The notes below the pieces were generated by a model. That model did no database searches and was not told the DNA's origin. It saw only the letters and a program-made list of their open reading frames with translations. DNA of 64,000 nucleotides, taken from positions 15,574,281 through 15,638,280 of the forward strand of contig NC_059373.1 in the NCBI RefSeq assembly GCF_019703515.2. Direction: 5' to 3'. A program made the translations under genes and the position numbers. This document shows positions 1 through 12,594 of the stretch, one piece after another (the first letter of the stretch is position 1; each line of letters opens with the position of its first letter). Source of the DNA: Myxocyprinus asiaticus (Eukaryota > Chordata > Actinopteri > Cypriniformes > Catostomidae).

Positions 1-636
1 TGCCGGTGGCGGCTAGATTTTAAATTATTGTCACAATATTTTTGGTCACATTTGCAACCATTTTGGTCGCAGTCTGGAGCCCTGAAACAGCATTTTTAGA
101 ATGCTGTGTCAAGAAAAGCATAGTTTGAAACTTAATCTTGAGACCTCTGAAAACACATCTCGAGACCTCTGCATTCGAAGTTGAGCTCCGCCCAGCTGTG
201 TTTGAATGCAAGAACGCATCCTCATCTTAAGCTGTGAGCTAGGGTTTATTGTCTGAACAGCAGCATGTTGCCTGTAGAGTTGCACTTGCTGTTCCCTGCT
301 GACTGAGATTAGTAAACATGAAGGTGGGACTTTTAAGTGCTGAATGAAACCGAAACCAGCCTAATTATACAGGATTTTTCTTAACAACAAATAGCCAAAT
401 AGTAATTCAGGCATCTAACCAGCTAGTCACTTTTGAATAATAGTTTTGCACATCCCTACTTCTGAGGCAGAGTATCAAGTTATATGTCTTCAGAGCTTGA
501 GATGCAGATCTCCTCTTTTGTGTAGCTGTACTTAAACATTAACGGTCTGCTGCAGAATAGCTTTTCTGCCTCTCTCTAGTTTAAGTTAATGTCATTAGCC
601 AAGCCCAGTCTAGATACTGAAGCCCATTTAAAATAA

Positions 637-937
637 AGGCCCAGGTATTCTTCAGTTTTTGTGCATTTCGGATTGGCTTGCGACTGGTCGACCGTGTTGC
701 CTTTGTGAGTATACTATTCTGACCCCGAGCGAATATGAACGCATTTGACACATGCCCACTACAACTTTGTGATACTCTTTTAGTAGAATCAGTGGTCTGC
801 ACATGCGCCAACGATACACTCAGACGATGACCGCGTAAATCTGGCCGCCGCGTGTACTGGATTATGACGAAATTTACATGATACATAATGTGCGAGGAGT
901 AATCAGCAACGCGGATGCGCCAAGTATACTTTGGCCT
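637..937. mobile_element. MITE with AAGTATACTT-type ends
   Basis: The left end AGGCCCAGGTATTCTTCAG and the right end CCAAGTATACTTTGGCCT form imperfect inverted repeats. The interior is noticeably richer in CpG (GATGACCGCGTAAATCTGGC) than the flanks. It resembles the 53.2-kb element. A long antisense open frame across it (581-940) has no recognisable protein features and is read as chance. Confidence 0.7.
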
Positions 938-1407
938 CATACAGTTGACCCTATTAGAAGCTTGTTGATGGAGCTGAAAACAGGCTATTGATTAATTGAT
1001 TCTGTGCACTCTAATGGATGGCCAAGCCCAATAAAGATAATTGCCTCTTGGATTAACCTTTTTGTTGCAGAGCTCTAGAAAAAAAAAACTTAATGGATTC
1101 AGTCTTTAGAAATGACACTAATTCTATCAAGAAAAGCTCATGATAAGGTCATGTAGCAGGCATCTATCTCGCTCAGAAATAGATAAAAGCCATTTCTTTC
1201 ATCACCACATTGACCTTTCTCTCCTATTCTGTAAGATGAAGAAATCAGGAAGAGTTTGAGACTCGTCATTAATTTCTGATCACTTTTTGCACATCAGAGT
1301 AGAAATGAGAAAGCTGAACGGACCATTTTGAAAAAAATATTAGTTATTTGGGAAGTGTTGGCTCTGTTGAACGTCTCAGTTGTTACCCAAATGTAATGTT
1401 ATCTAAT

Positions 1408-1494
1408 CTCTTAAAGTCAACATTAAATAAAAAATTACCCTATTTACTTCATACACATTATTCCAAAGAAGAAAGCTTGTCTTCATAATCTGAT
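1408..1494 (+). repeat. direct duplication, copy 1
   Basis: CTCTTAAAGTCAACATTAAA through ACATTATTCCAAAGAAGAAA recurs nearly unchanged at 1704-1786. The two copies differ at a few positions and one short gap. Function unknown. Confidence 0.85.
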
Positions 1495-1703
1495 CAAACG
1501 TAATAACTTGCTCCACCTCTGAAATTTCTTTCCTTTTCAACTGATGTCACCAATCCCTCTTTTTTTTCAATCCATCCTCTCCAAACCACAGGCTCAATTC
1601 TGGTATGTAAAGCCCACTTTTCACAATTTAATAATTTCCGATGGATAAAAGTCGCTTCCTGCATATTTTGTCATGTAATTATCTGTTTCACATACCACTG
1701 ACT

Positions 1704-1786
1704 CTCTTAAAGTCAACATGAAATAAAAAATTACCCTATTTACTTCATACACATTATTCCAAAGAAGAAAGTTTCATAATCAGATT
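1704..1786 (+). repeat. direct duplication, copy 2
   Basis: Second copy of the 1408-1494 sequence, 296 bp downstream. It differs by CATGAAAT versus CATTAAAT and by loss of a few bases after AAAG. Confidence 0.85.
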
Positions 1787-4700
1787 ACGAAAGTGAAGTT
1801 GGTTGTGTTTTGTGTTGCCTTTAATGGTTTGCCTGTATCTTTTGTAGGGTCAGCCAGTGTTCTAAAATGATAGTGCAGAAACAGAGTTTGTAATATAATC
1901 TTTTCAGTCATTTTGACAGTCTGGTATTGGCTGCTCATGCGATGTCACTGAAGTAAATCTAAAACATTTTTTTTAAACGTGTGTGATTATGGTTTGCCTT
2001 TTCAATGCCTTTCATTTTATAATAGCATGGTATCTGTAAATAAGTTGCTTACAGCCATCTAACTACTGTTACTGCATTGGTCTCTTGTCTACCAAAGACT
2101 GACAGGACCTGCTTGTCCTTATCATAACTGTGCTAGTGATTTGTGTCATGTCAATCATCCGGCTTGTTGAAGGTGTCAGTAGCTTGGTGCTCCTGTAGAG
2201 TCGGTTAGAACTGTGGGCTGCAGAAATAAAAGAAACAGCTGACACCATGTCCTAACCAACAGCTTTGAGACAACTTTCCAATGGTAAACAATTTACCTGT
2301 CCACACTGAAAACAAAATTGCTTCCACATCCAATCAGAAGATATTTATTTTTAACTGGTGAGGTTGCACAATGGGTGGGTCTTCCCTACGCAAAATATGC
2401 TGTTGTTGCTTGACTTTGCAGCTAGTTGGGCAAAAACTCAGATTTACATGGAAGAGATTTTATAGCTTTTATTGCTTGTCGTTTTATCATTTTGCGGCGG
2501 GTTTGGACACAGCGTGAGAGTGAATGTGTACTCTAAATGTTCCTAAATATTATTTTTTTTCGCATTATGTGGGCTGCTGCAGATTAAATCATTGATCTAG
2601 AACTAATGGCGCAGTTCAACAATTTTAGGTGGAGATCCATATGGGAAAAAGGAACAGCAGGATAACAGCAGACACTCCACCTTAATCAAGGTGACATTTT
2701 TTGTCATTATTTTATGGTAATTTCTGCCATTACTCACCCGACAAGTCGCTCTCTGATTGCAGATGGCAGCCTTTACGGCTTCTTCACTGCCTCTTGTGCT
2801 TTGGGCACAGCTGTAAATCACATGTGACTGTGAGAGGGGATCAGATCACACTCAGGTCAACTTACTCTAAAGACTGAAGTGCCTCTTATCATCTCGGTGA
2901 AGGATGTTGGGCTGCAATTCTTCTAGTGTGTGAGTGTCCTCTGTGAACGAAAGGCCAAGACTGGATTTGCCCTCAAGGGCATTATTTAGCAAAAACACTG
3001 GCATCTCCCACTACATGCCCACCCATCACATTCCACTGAGTCAATGCACCTGGGGAAAGCTCTCGGAACCTCTGCTGTCTCTGTGATCTGAGGAGAGAAC
3101 CTTAATTATGGCACGCTGTACACCTGGGAGTGTACATGGCAACCTGGAGAACTTCATTATGGCAGACATGAGGATATTTGAAGTTCAACACCCTCTTCTC
3201 TAATGACGCTGTCAGTGCTGCACTTCTGCTATGGGTTTTCCTTTCACCTCATTTTCCTTCTCTTCCTTTAAACATCCCCTTTTGAGCATGGTTGACTCAC
3301 CGAATGCAATTATGTGTCAGGCAAAGCCTGCTTCTGCTGGTGAAAAGCTGAATGGCGTGAAGAAATTGTCAGGCTCAGAGGTGGAAGGAGACATTATGTG
3401 ACTGTAATTTAACACATGAGTGAGTTGCATTACGGTTATTGTAGGTGTCCTGTCGGCTGGATCTGGGGCAGCTATTGCTTGTGACCCTAACAGATACTGG
3501 TGAAGATGTGCGGTCCAGACTGCATGCTAGTTGAAGTCTGTTGAGCAGCTGCTATAAGCCATGCCTCGGCTAGGGCCTTTCATCCTGTGAATATTGTCAG
3601 TGGGAAAGAAAAAGCAAGTCAGCAGAGTTTGTTAAAAAGGGACCTTCACTTAAAATAAACAGGCACCAAGGCATTAGCCAGCAATTAGAGCAGTGTAAAC
3701 TCAGTTTACCAAGCTCATGGTTTAGAAAAGGGATTTAGAATGGAGAATATATATTTTCCAAATCTTTTTTATATATTGTCCAAGTCTTTTTATCAGTGCC
3801 TCCACAAAAGGCGTCTGTATGTCATCAGTATATAATTGGTTTTTACAGTTCCCAGTCGCAGGCAGTTTGGTAAGCATCCATCATTGCATTTGCCAAATAC
3901 AGATGATTCAGAATATTTCAGCAAGGACGTGCTATGGATATCATTCCACCCACCTCCACGAGTTCCTGCATTCACCATCACTGTGAGCAAAGAACAAAAC
4001 AAATCCAGCTCCAAAATAATCAATCAGTCTCAAAGCAAAAAGAGAATGGCAAAAACTGGCATTAGCCTGATGATATTCTATAGAGCTGTAGAGACGTGCT
4101 TCTGTAATTAGACACTGCTTTTATTAACATTTTCAACTGGGGACTTTAATGAAAGGAAATTAAGGGCCCAACCTTGAGGGGGGGAGAGGCAATTGTGCAG
4201 AATCTGCAGAGATCGAGCTGCTGTGCGTGAATGTTCCAGCACAGCGACGTCCATCAATGCCCAGGAACAGATTTGCAATGCCAAGGCGCTGCCGTTGTGC
4301 CCTCCCCCTGGATTGGAGCACAAAAGCTGTGTGCTTGCAGAGAAAAAGGAAAAAAGGCCTTAGCCTGTGTACTTTATTTGCTGCATTGTGTTGTGATGAG
4401 CACTTGGCAGGCTATAGATTCTTGGAGGTGGGGCAAGGAGGAAAGTAGGAGAGGTGCTTTCCCCCCCCACTTGATACATGCCCATTAATCCAGCCTTTTC
4501 CAGTTCACTCCCAATACCACCGTTTGTGATTCCCAAAGCTGGGCTGTCTGTCACCTTGCTGGAAAATCCATCTGTTCTGACTAGAAATAGAAACCATGTC
4601 TCAACCTCAATCTTGGCAGCACAGCAAGCACACTGGAGAGGAAAATGGTCTATGTGAAGATCAGTTAAGAGCACAGATTCTCAGCACCCTTGTGTGATTG

Positions 4701-5464
4701 GTTGTGGAACAATTTTGCCACATACATACTGCAACAAAATACAGTTGTTACTCTTTGATTAATTAATCCCATTCCCTACAACAAAGTTTGGTTATTTAAA
4801 GGAATGCAAATGAATTCACTTCCTAAACATTCAGGCAGTAGCAGACACATTTTCATCAAATCTGCATAGTGAGTACAGAACAGAAATAAATGGCTGATTG
4901 TTGACACATTTGCCAATTTTAATACCAGTAGTTGCTTCCACCAGTCCTGCAGTTTAGTGGCAACCCCATACATTACGATTCAGAGAGAGCATGCTGTTTA
5001 AAAGCAGCAGCTTAATGTGCCCGAGTTTGGGTAGTAGGAGTGACTCCTTAATTCCATGCACCAGGGCAGTAACCACCATATACATTGAGGGGGATGGATC
5101 CCCCCCAATATTACTTTCAATGGTCCATCAGGATGGTTTTTCAGTGACCAATTCTTAAACTTTAACCTTCGGTCCCTCTCAATCTTGAGATTAAATTCTT
5201 GGTGTAAACAAGTTATGGGATTAATTTTCGCAAATGAATGTGGTTGTGTTACGTCCCTCCTCACTTCCAAACCTTTGCTGTGTGTACATGACCTTTTGAG
5301 AAAAGTTTGACAGTGCTGAAAGTGAGCTAATTGGTAGCCTGTTAAATAGTAGGCAAGTGCCTGATTTATCATTCCCCATCCAAATGTTTTGTTTTTTTCC
5401 TTTTAGCAAGTCAATCCATTGAACTTTGTTATTGACTCGCCTGTCATTGACTCAGCAAACATGA
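1787..5464. other. apparently single-copy intronic sequence
   Basis: No repeat family, RNA gene or credible coding frame was recognised. Overlapping short frames around 3793-4674 lack codon structure or family resemblance. Composition between about 2880 and 4720 is more balanced than the AT-rich surroundings, so parts could be conserved regulatory sequence. Confidence 0.6.
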
Positions 5465-5468
5465 TTAA

Positions 5469-6351
5469 AGGGGTCATGAAATGCTATTTTTGTAATAATT
5501 TTATTATATTCCTTGATGTCCTCTGATAATGTCAGTTTTTTTTTTTTTTTTACACCAAAACTGTCATAGTTTATTAATAAATTATTATTTTCCATCCTGT
5601 TTCTGGCCCTCTTTCTGAAATGCTGTGTTTTGGCTACAGAGTCTCCTTAAAACTTCAGTGTAAACACCCACTGTTCTTATTAGCTAACATTGTGCAGCCC
5701 CTCAAATTTAGCCATATGTGAAACTCAATCGGAAGAAAATAAACACATAACGCACATCAGACATTGCATCCGAGTATATTAAACTGTTCACTCAAGCACT
5801 TCAGCACCATAACTATCAAACAGTCATGACATATGAAATATTCATGAATGAAACCATTTACTCACTATATTGCAGTCAAGTCCAAGTGTTTTAAACTACC
5901 TAATTCTTCAATAACAGTTCCTTTGCAACACTATTATGACTGGTTCACAAGCAGTCCACTTGACACTGCGTCTTTTAAAAGCGATGCGATAAACATGACA
6001 CCGGTCAAAGACATCTGTGTAATGCATGTTATATGCACAAAAAACTTCAATAGTCCAGATGGGTCCCCTTTGGTGTTCAGAAAAAGTTGGTCACACTAGA
6101 CCAGTCCCTGTTTACGATACAAACTAAATGCCTGTGGGCGGGGCCAAGGGTGCAATGACACATTGTGGGGCGTGTAAATACAACTGAGCAATGCCTTGTG
6201 ATGTCAAGAACACTATAGTGGAAACTATAAATGCTCTTTTTAGACTGGGGAGGAAATTTTGAGTTCTGAAATTTACAGTATGTTTTTATAGTACAGTTAC
6301 CTCTTATGTCTAAATATCAAGGGAAATGTGATTTTCTATTTCATGACCCCT
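5469..6351. mobile_element. 883-bp TTAA-flanked inverted-repeat element
   Basis: Termini are AGGGGTCATGAAATG and the inverted ATTTCATGACCCCT. TTAA is present on both sides (5465-5468 and 6352-6355). TTAA duplication is characteristic of the piggyBac superfamily, but the inverted repeat does not look like classical piggyBac ends, so I leave the superfamily open. No transposase is encoded. Short frames inside, such as 5848-6099, have no recognisable content. Confidence 0.85.
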
Positions 6352-6355
6352 TTAA

Positions 6356-7584
6356 ACCTCAGTATGTTTTACAAAGTGAAAGCTGGGTACTATGGCTACT
6401 AACGTTTACTCATTTACTCAACATTTATATGATGCTGTTGTTAACCCAATTCACTCTCCAAGGTACATGGTCTCAAAGTGTTCTGCTGACAAACACATTG
6501 AGTTGAAGACCAATGTGGTACATGGAGCACTATGTAGCCCATCTGGTGAACAGGCATTTAGTTGTCTTAGCAGAATCAGGGGACTGGGGTCTGTGTGACG
6601 AGAATTCCAGTCCCACGGTGCCTCATTAGAACCCATTGCAGAGAGAAGTTTGGGGGAAAGAGGGGGGTCACGTTGTTGGAAGTGTATTTTTCGCTCTGCA
6701 GGTATTCCATCAAGTCCCAGGAGATCAGGCAAAGATTAGCATCCGTGTGTGCGTGTTTCACTCTCTGGTATTGCATGCGTACAAACTGATACCGTTGCTT
6801 TCTGTTAGCTGTAGAATGCACTCCGTTTTCTGGCCTGAATCGAGTTGGGGAAATTAGAAATCAGCCCAGCTCCACCTCTTCCTTTTCATTAGTCTGGACG
6901 CACAATTAATTTTCCTCTCCTTTCCTCCCTCTCTCACTCACTCCCTGCCTACGAAGATGAAGGAAATCCAAACAGATTGTTTTATTTCTCTCAGATGCCT
7001 GTGATCGGATTGCTTGCCAGCTTTGTGGGAAATTCCCAGATTATCCGGTGCAGACCAGACAAAACCCACAGATCGAGACAGCAAAGGAATCAGATGTCAT
7101 TCACCATCTGAAAATGCTTCCTCGTTTGCTGGAGATGCACCTGTGGATGCAAAATGACCAACACATTGACAACAAATAAATATGACAATATATAAAGGGA
7201 CATCTTGATCATTTGTGCAATAGAAATTTTAGAGATCTATTTTAGCGATGCAGATGTAGTTCTGATGTTCATTTTGTTTTTGTTTTTTTTTTTTTTATGA
7301 GGAAAGCAAAAAAAAAAAAAAAAATGTAAATGGCAATAGAAGACGAGGTTTAAAGATCCCATGAAATAACTTGAGGAGTGCAGTTTTCAGTCTGATGTTC
7401 ACATATATACAGGAAGTATGGTCTAGGCTCATTCCTTTTAGTTTTATTTTTTTACTTGCCAATAGACTTTAGGTACGACGGAGCATGATTTTATACTTGC
7501 TATTTTGGTCAACATTTAGGAGTACACTAGCATATAGTATACTTCAAAGATAATAGACATGGTCTGTAAAATCTAATTTTTTGT
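6356..7584. other. intronic sequence, nothing recognised
   Basis: Several short overlapping frames between 6392 and 6857 on both strands show no family features. A T-run followed by an A-run at 7280-7324 could form a hairpin. Confidence 0.6.
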
Positions 7585-7866
7585 TTAGAACTGGTTCCAT
7601 TTTTAAAAATGTCAGAACCGTTTGATTTTCATGATTATTGGTTCCGTTAATGATAGGGCCCTATGAAATCCATTTTATTTTTTTCCAAATTCCATTTAAT
7701 TTTTCCTGTTTTATTTTCTCTCAATTCCGGGTTTTAAAGTTTAATTACATTTATCATTATAATTTACTCTTCAGCATACCAATGGTGTATGATACCATTG
7801 AATTATTTTTTTTTATCAAATGAAGAGTTTCTGTACTGATCAAAGCACAATCCAAAACCCAAATGT

Positions 7867-7904
<38 letters not shown>

Positions 7905-8812
7905 TGTGATTTTCTGCACTGTAGAGCATCACGGTATTAAAGCAGCGATGAAACTCTTGCTTGTGAGATATTGCTTAAATATATTGTAATTATTATTGAT
8001 ATTATTATTATTATTATTATTATTATTACTACTACTACTACATTGAATATTACATATTACTATACAGAGGTAACTGTTTTACCACAAAACAGGATGTTTT
8101 CAATGACTTCACTTCTCATCTCCAGAAAAGAGTTTCGCTATATGGGCTAATGTGCTTATTAAATGGCTAAAGGCTATGATTTAAATATATAAATATACAT
8201 AGTATGCATGTGTTGTGCATCACTTTGAATAAAGCGATATTCTCTTTGTCATTTATACACACACAGAGGGCATGTGATGTTAATGATGCAGTTAGTGTAT
8301 GAGTGGCCTGCTTCTATTCACTTACTGTTAAAGCTTATGCACACCATATATTTGTTTAATGAAATCTCATCCTTTTATGGTTTAATCATCACACTAGGAC
8401 ATATTACAATTTTAATTTGATTGTGTATTTATACATTAATTTTATCCGAGTTTTATAGTTAATTTCGTTTTCATGACTGGATTCCGAGATTCTGTCCAAG
8501 TTTTCCATGAAATCATAGGGTCTTACGTTAATGACTCAAATATCTGCAATTCGCCGATGCAGACAGAACACTGAACTAAAATACTCAATGTTTTCTGCAG
8601 TGTGTTTCAGAGGCAGCGCATCCCGCTAATGTTTCTATGAAGTGAAACACAGCACGACCAGCTTACTCTGATTCCCAAACAAATATTTCCAAACAATTCT
8701 TCTACAAAAGTACTAAAATAATTGTTAATATAACTGTTAAGGAACCAGAATTGTTAAGAGGAATCGTAATCGGAACCGGAATCATTAAATTCCTTATGAT
8801 TCCCATGCCTAA
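7585..8812. mobile_element. older hAT-like element interrupted by the 7654-8526 element (approximate)
   Basis: The flanks GAACTGGTTCCATTTTTAAA and AACCGGAATCATTAAATTCC, ending GATTCCCATGCCTA near 8811, look like halves of a repeat whose terminus is related to 25758-25860 (GATGGGAGTCGC and TCTGGTTCCTTAACGATTCC). The left limit is uncertain. Confidence 0.5.
7654..8526. mobile_element. 873-bp hAT-like non-autonomous element with 8-bp target duplication
   Basis: The left end is TAGGGCCCTATGAAATC and the right end is the decayed inverse CATGAAATCATAGGGTCTTA. The 8-mer GTTAATGA occurs on both sides (7646-7653 and 8527-8534), as expected for hAT transposition. The interior holds two ATT trinucleotide arrays (7868-7903 and 8000-8041). 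No transposase. Confidence 0.82.
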
Positions 8813-9970
8813 TGATGTCTTCAATTAAAGCAAGCAGTAATATGGCAAAACTTATTTGATTATTATTTTTCCTGATATTGAAACTTAGACCAAATGCAGG
8901 CAGTACAAATCTGTTCAGGTGTTCAAAAGTATTTTTGGTTTGTGGTCATAGTGGTTGCAGTGGGGTATGGTTGTCTTTTGCCTGTTCACCCACCATATGG
9001 CTGTCTGCATGTCATTAAGGATCCTGCCCTCTATGAATGGGTTTGTATGTGTGTTGGGGGCCGCACTGCGGAACACATGCAAAAACAACAGCAATGACCC
9101 TTTTACCTTTGGAAATCTCCATGGTGCTTTTGGGCATCTCCACTGCTGTAATGCACAAACACAGCAAAGGCCAGACCCTGTCTTCAGAGAAATTTGTCTG
9201 CGTATATGTGTGTAGTCTAAAATTTCTTAAAGTACAGTCTGTCTATCATCTTATTCTAAGGCAAGTATTTTATCACTTTTTGTCAGGAACGTTTACAATT
9301 TCTGCGCTCTCACTTTGTATGTATCTCTAAAGAAAGATTGAACTCCCTGTCCCCTCACCTCCTGAACTCTTCCTCTTTCTTCAAATCTCCTCTTTCGTCC
9401 TTCAGATTGCGCCTCCCACACGTCCATACTCTTTCGGAGTAAAACAAGTTTGAAATTTTTCTGCCCCGAACTTGAGCCATTCTCTTTATCTCTTTTTGTA
9501 GTAGTAGAGCTATTAGAAGAAACCCAGTATGTTTTCGATGACATTGGATGGATCCCGAGGAGAAAAGCAAGACTAACAGAGCTTTGATGGGCATCTTTAT
9601 GTAAAGCACTGTAGAAATGTAAAGCACTGAATGGCATTTAAATGTCCCTGCATTTTTCAAAGGCTGTGTTTAATGGCTGATGGGGACATCCTCAGATTTT
9701 CACTCGCTGAACTGAGTGGACCGTGGGTGAGCATGTGCTGTTTGTGTTTGGAATTGATGTGATATGCATTGGGATTGCTTTTGAGATGCAGATGTACATA
9801 ACAAGTGGATGGGCCTCTCTACAGCCTTTTGGGATATGTGCCTCGATGTTGGATTGTTTAAAAGGGGACATGTCAGAGAAAACAGGATTTTCCTTGCTTT
9901 CCTTCCTTTTTGAAATAAAAGAATTCAATGAAGCCTAAAATGTAGACATACTGTAATGTTCAGGGCACAC

Positions 9971-9974
<4 letters not shown>
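8813..9974. other. intronic sequence, nothing recognised
   Basis: Short frames (8894-9330 forward, 9293-9660 reverse) carry no motifs. No repeat was identified. Confidence 0.6.

Positions 9975-10002
<28 letters not shown>
9975..10002 (+). repeat. poly-A tract
   Basis: 28 consecutive A, 11 bp left of the 1.1-kb inverted-repeat element. A similar tract of about 24 A is at 16636-16659. Runs of G (27331-27343) and C (50706-50722) also occur. Confidence 0.95.
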
Positions 10003-10008
<6 letters not shown>

Positions 10009-10013
10009 TCAAT

Positions 10014-11135
10014 AGGGCCTTTCCCACTGGCGGTACTAAAACCCGTTTTTCCCAGGTACTTTTCCTCAGGACTAGTGCTTTTCGTCACTTTCACACCTAA
10101 GGAACTATAGAAGCCATTTTAGGGGACATTTTTAGCTCCTACCCCGGGTGTAGATGCTTTTGTGGTGTGTAGGGACTGTGGGAGGTGCTGCAGCCTGTGA
10201 TTGGTCAAAAACCTGCATTTTTACTCAATTGTGTACTGTATGTGTGTGTATGACTTCATGGGGAGACACGATTTGAGTTTTCATCGCATCTGTACCGTGT
10301 GACAATAAAGAAAATAAAGTGATTTCTGGATTACTGCATTGAATTTTTCCTAGGATGATGGATATAAATAATCAGATGGTTATCGAGTGGATAATTGAAC
10401 TTTATTGTACACTAAACCAACATTAAATCCGTTTACATGAGGGAAGTATTGCGTGCCTGTTACTGTGTGGTTAACTTGCATCAAGACATCAATGAGTGAG
10501 TATTTCAGTACAGTAATTTATGTTGAGTCATAAAAGCCTTTATCGTAAAAGTGTGTGTTGACAAATAGGTTTATAGTGAATTTTCAACATGTTGTCCATT
10601 GAGTCCAGCGTGTGCTGTGCGGTTAAACATCGCTTTAGCCGCCTCGTCTCTTCTCTCACTCCGGCTGCAGCATGGATCACCACACGCAGGCTGTGTCCGA
10701 ATACTGGAAAATGCTGCCTTTGGAGGCTGTATAAGAATGGATGAAGGTAGGATGAAATAAGGTGCCTTTTAAACTGTTCAGAGAGTTCCATTCATTCAAA
10801 AACACTCTTGTTTAAATCATTAACTGATAAGGCAGCTGCCTACATTTTCGGATGCAGCCAAAGTTCGTATAAAACAGCCCTAAACAAACAAAAGTGTAGC
10901 TCCGATCCTAGTGTGCTCCGTCGGTGTTGTTGATTTTGTTGTTGTTGCTATTGAAACGTGAGTGCAAATAACGTCAGAATAAAATTTGTTGATACAAGAT
11001 GATGTCACTACGGTGGTTACTTTGGGAATACGAATGCAACAGGAGAAAATTCTCCTCTGGAGTTCCGTTCCTCGTAAGAGTACTCATCTAGAAGGTTAAG
11101 GGAAAAGTACCAGGACTGTAGGTGGGAAAGGGCCT
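10014..11135. mobile_element. 1.1-kb inverted-repeat DNA element
   Basis: It begins AGGGCCTTTCCCACTGGCGG and ends GTAGGTGGGAAAGGGCCT. More inverted similarity lies just inside (CAGGTACTTTTCCTCAGGAC against AAGTACCAGGACTG). A TA-containing trinucleotide is adjacent at both ends, possibly the target duplication. Non-coding. A poly-A tract (9975-10002) lies immediately left. It hosts a smaller element at 10689-10859. Confidence 0.82.
10689..10859. mobile_element. 171-bp MITE nested in the 1.1-kb element
   Basis: Termini are GGCTGTGTCCGAATAC and the inverted TTTTCGGATGCAGCC. A related left terminus (GGCTGTGTCCGAAATC) occurs at 38008. Non-coding. Confidence 0.78.
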
Positions 11136-12539
11136 AATGTGAACACCCTTTCTTGAATAGTATTTCTATTGGCAGTAGAGCATGTTTGCCTATGACTTAA
11201 TTTTAGTCAAATGAAAACACTAACTAGTTTGTTTTATTTATTTTTTATGTTAATAATCATAGCGCAGTTTTAATCGCAATTTCAATTTTTTGGGTCCCAG
11301 TCATTCAGCCTTACAAGACACCTGAAAATGTGGGTTGGCACTATTGCGCTCTATTGACGTCACAACTATGAACACCAAAATGTATGACCACCATTGTTGA
11401 CGTCAGTGATGTTTTCTGTATTTAGCAACGTGGCCTGCCCTGGTGAATGAATATGTGAACTACATTGGTGTGCAAAGGCCAATCATTACAGAGAACATTT
11501 GCCTATTGAAGTTTTAAAAGTACAGAAGCAAAACATTCTAAATAATTCTAAGGGTCAAAAGGAAGGTGCAAAATGGACATGTTAAACTACATTTACTTTA
11601 GCTTTGACTAAAATTATACGTGAACTTCAAAGGAAAAAAGCTGCATAATGTCACCCTATGTATTTTTATCACCGCTCACTTTATTGATGGAGTAGTTTTA
11701 GAGAAAGTATGTTTGCACTGGATAAAGTGTGGTTAGTGTGGTTTATAGAATTTCACAGGGCCCTAAGGATTGTTTTATTGTCTGGGGTAAGGTTGCACTA
11801 CTGTTGTTTTGGTTAGCCTCAGTTTGTACCTCAGTTTGTGTTTTTTTTTTTTACCGTAGCTTTCACTCTGTTATTTAAGTGGCATCTATCTCTTTTACAC
11901 TCAATTTTCTAGCATTTAACAGATTTCTTCCTTATCTTTTCTCTGTGTACTTTTCATGTGGGGAAGCCTTCACAATGATTACATGTGCTGCATTGTGCAT
12001 TTGCCTCTCGTTATGGAGGCCACTCATTTAGTTATTGTGTTGCAAAGCTTTAAAGCGGAGTTATTTTTAAAAGCAGCCGTATTCTCCAGTTACGAGACTC
12101 CCACATGTGATGTAGAGCTTTAAATGAGGCAACACGCACACATCACGTGAATGCCACTTATAGATCCAGTAGCAGATGAGCACTTTAGAGTGATGACAGC
12201 TAGAACCGGCCTCTCTTTTTAGTGAAAGAGTGTGTGTATGTACAGTACTTGGCTAAAGTTTAAGGACTAATTTGTCTCTGGAAGTTTATTACAAAACCTC
12301 CTTTTGAGAATATCCTTGTTTGGAAAAATATATATATATTTATAGACAAATTTAATGTTTGTTTTTTTAATTCTAAAAATGCAAAATAAGGCTTACTGTA
12401 TGTATATGTGTTCATGTTTATGTACAGGCATGACATCTGTCCCATTCAGTATTCTTGAGCTTACAAGGTTATGCTTTGTGTGACCATATTTGCTCGTGTG
12501 TGGGTTGCTTATGGACCAGGTGTGTGTGCGCATCACGTT

Positions 12540-12594
<55 letters not shown>

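Noticed and set aside
581..940. 119-codon minus-strand frame
   Set aside because: It spans a CpG-rich MITE and shows no recognisable protein features.
12235..12330. Possible Tc1 terminus ACAGTACTTGGCTAAAGTTT
   Set aside because: Only weak similarity to Tc1-type ends, and no inverted partner or transposase remnant nearby.
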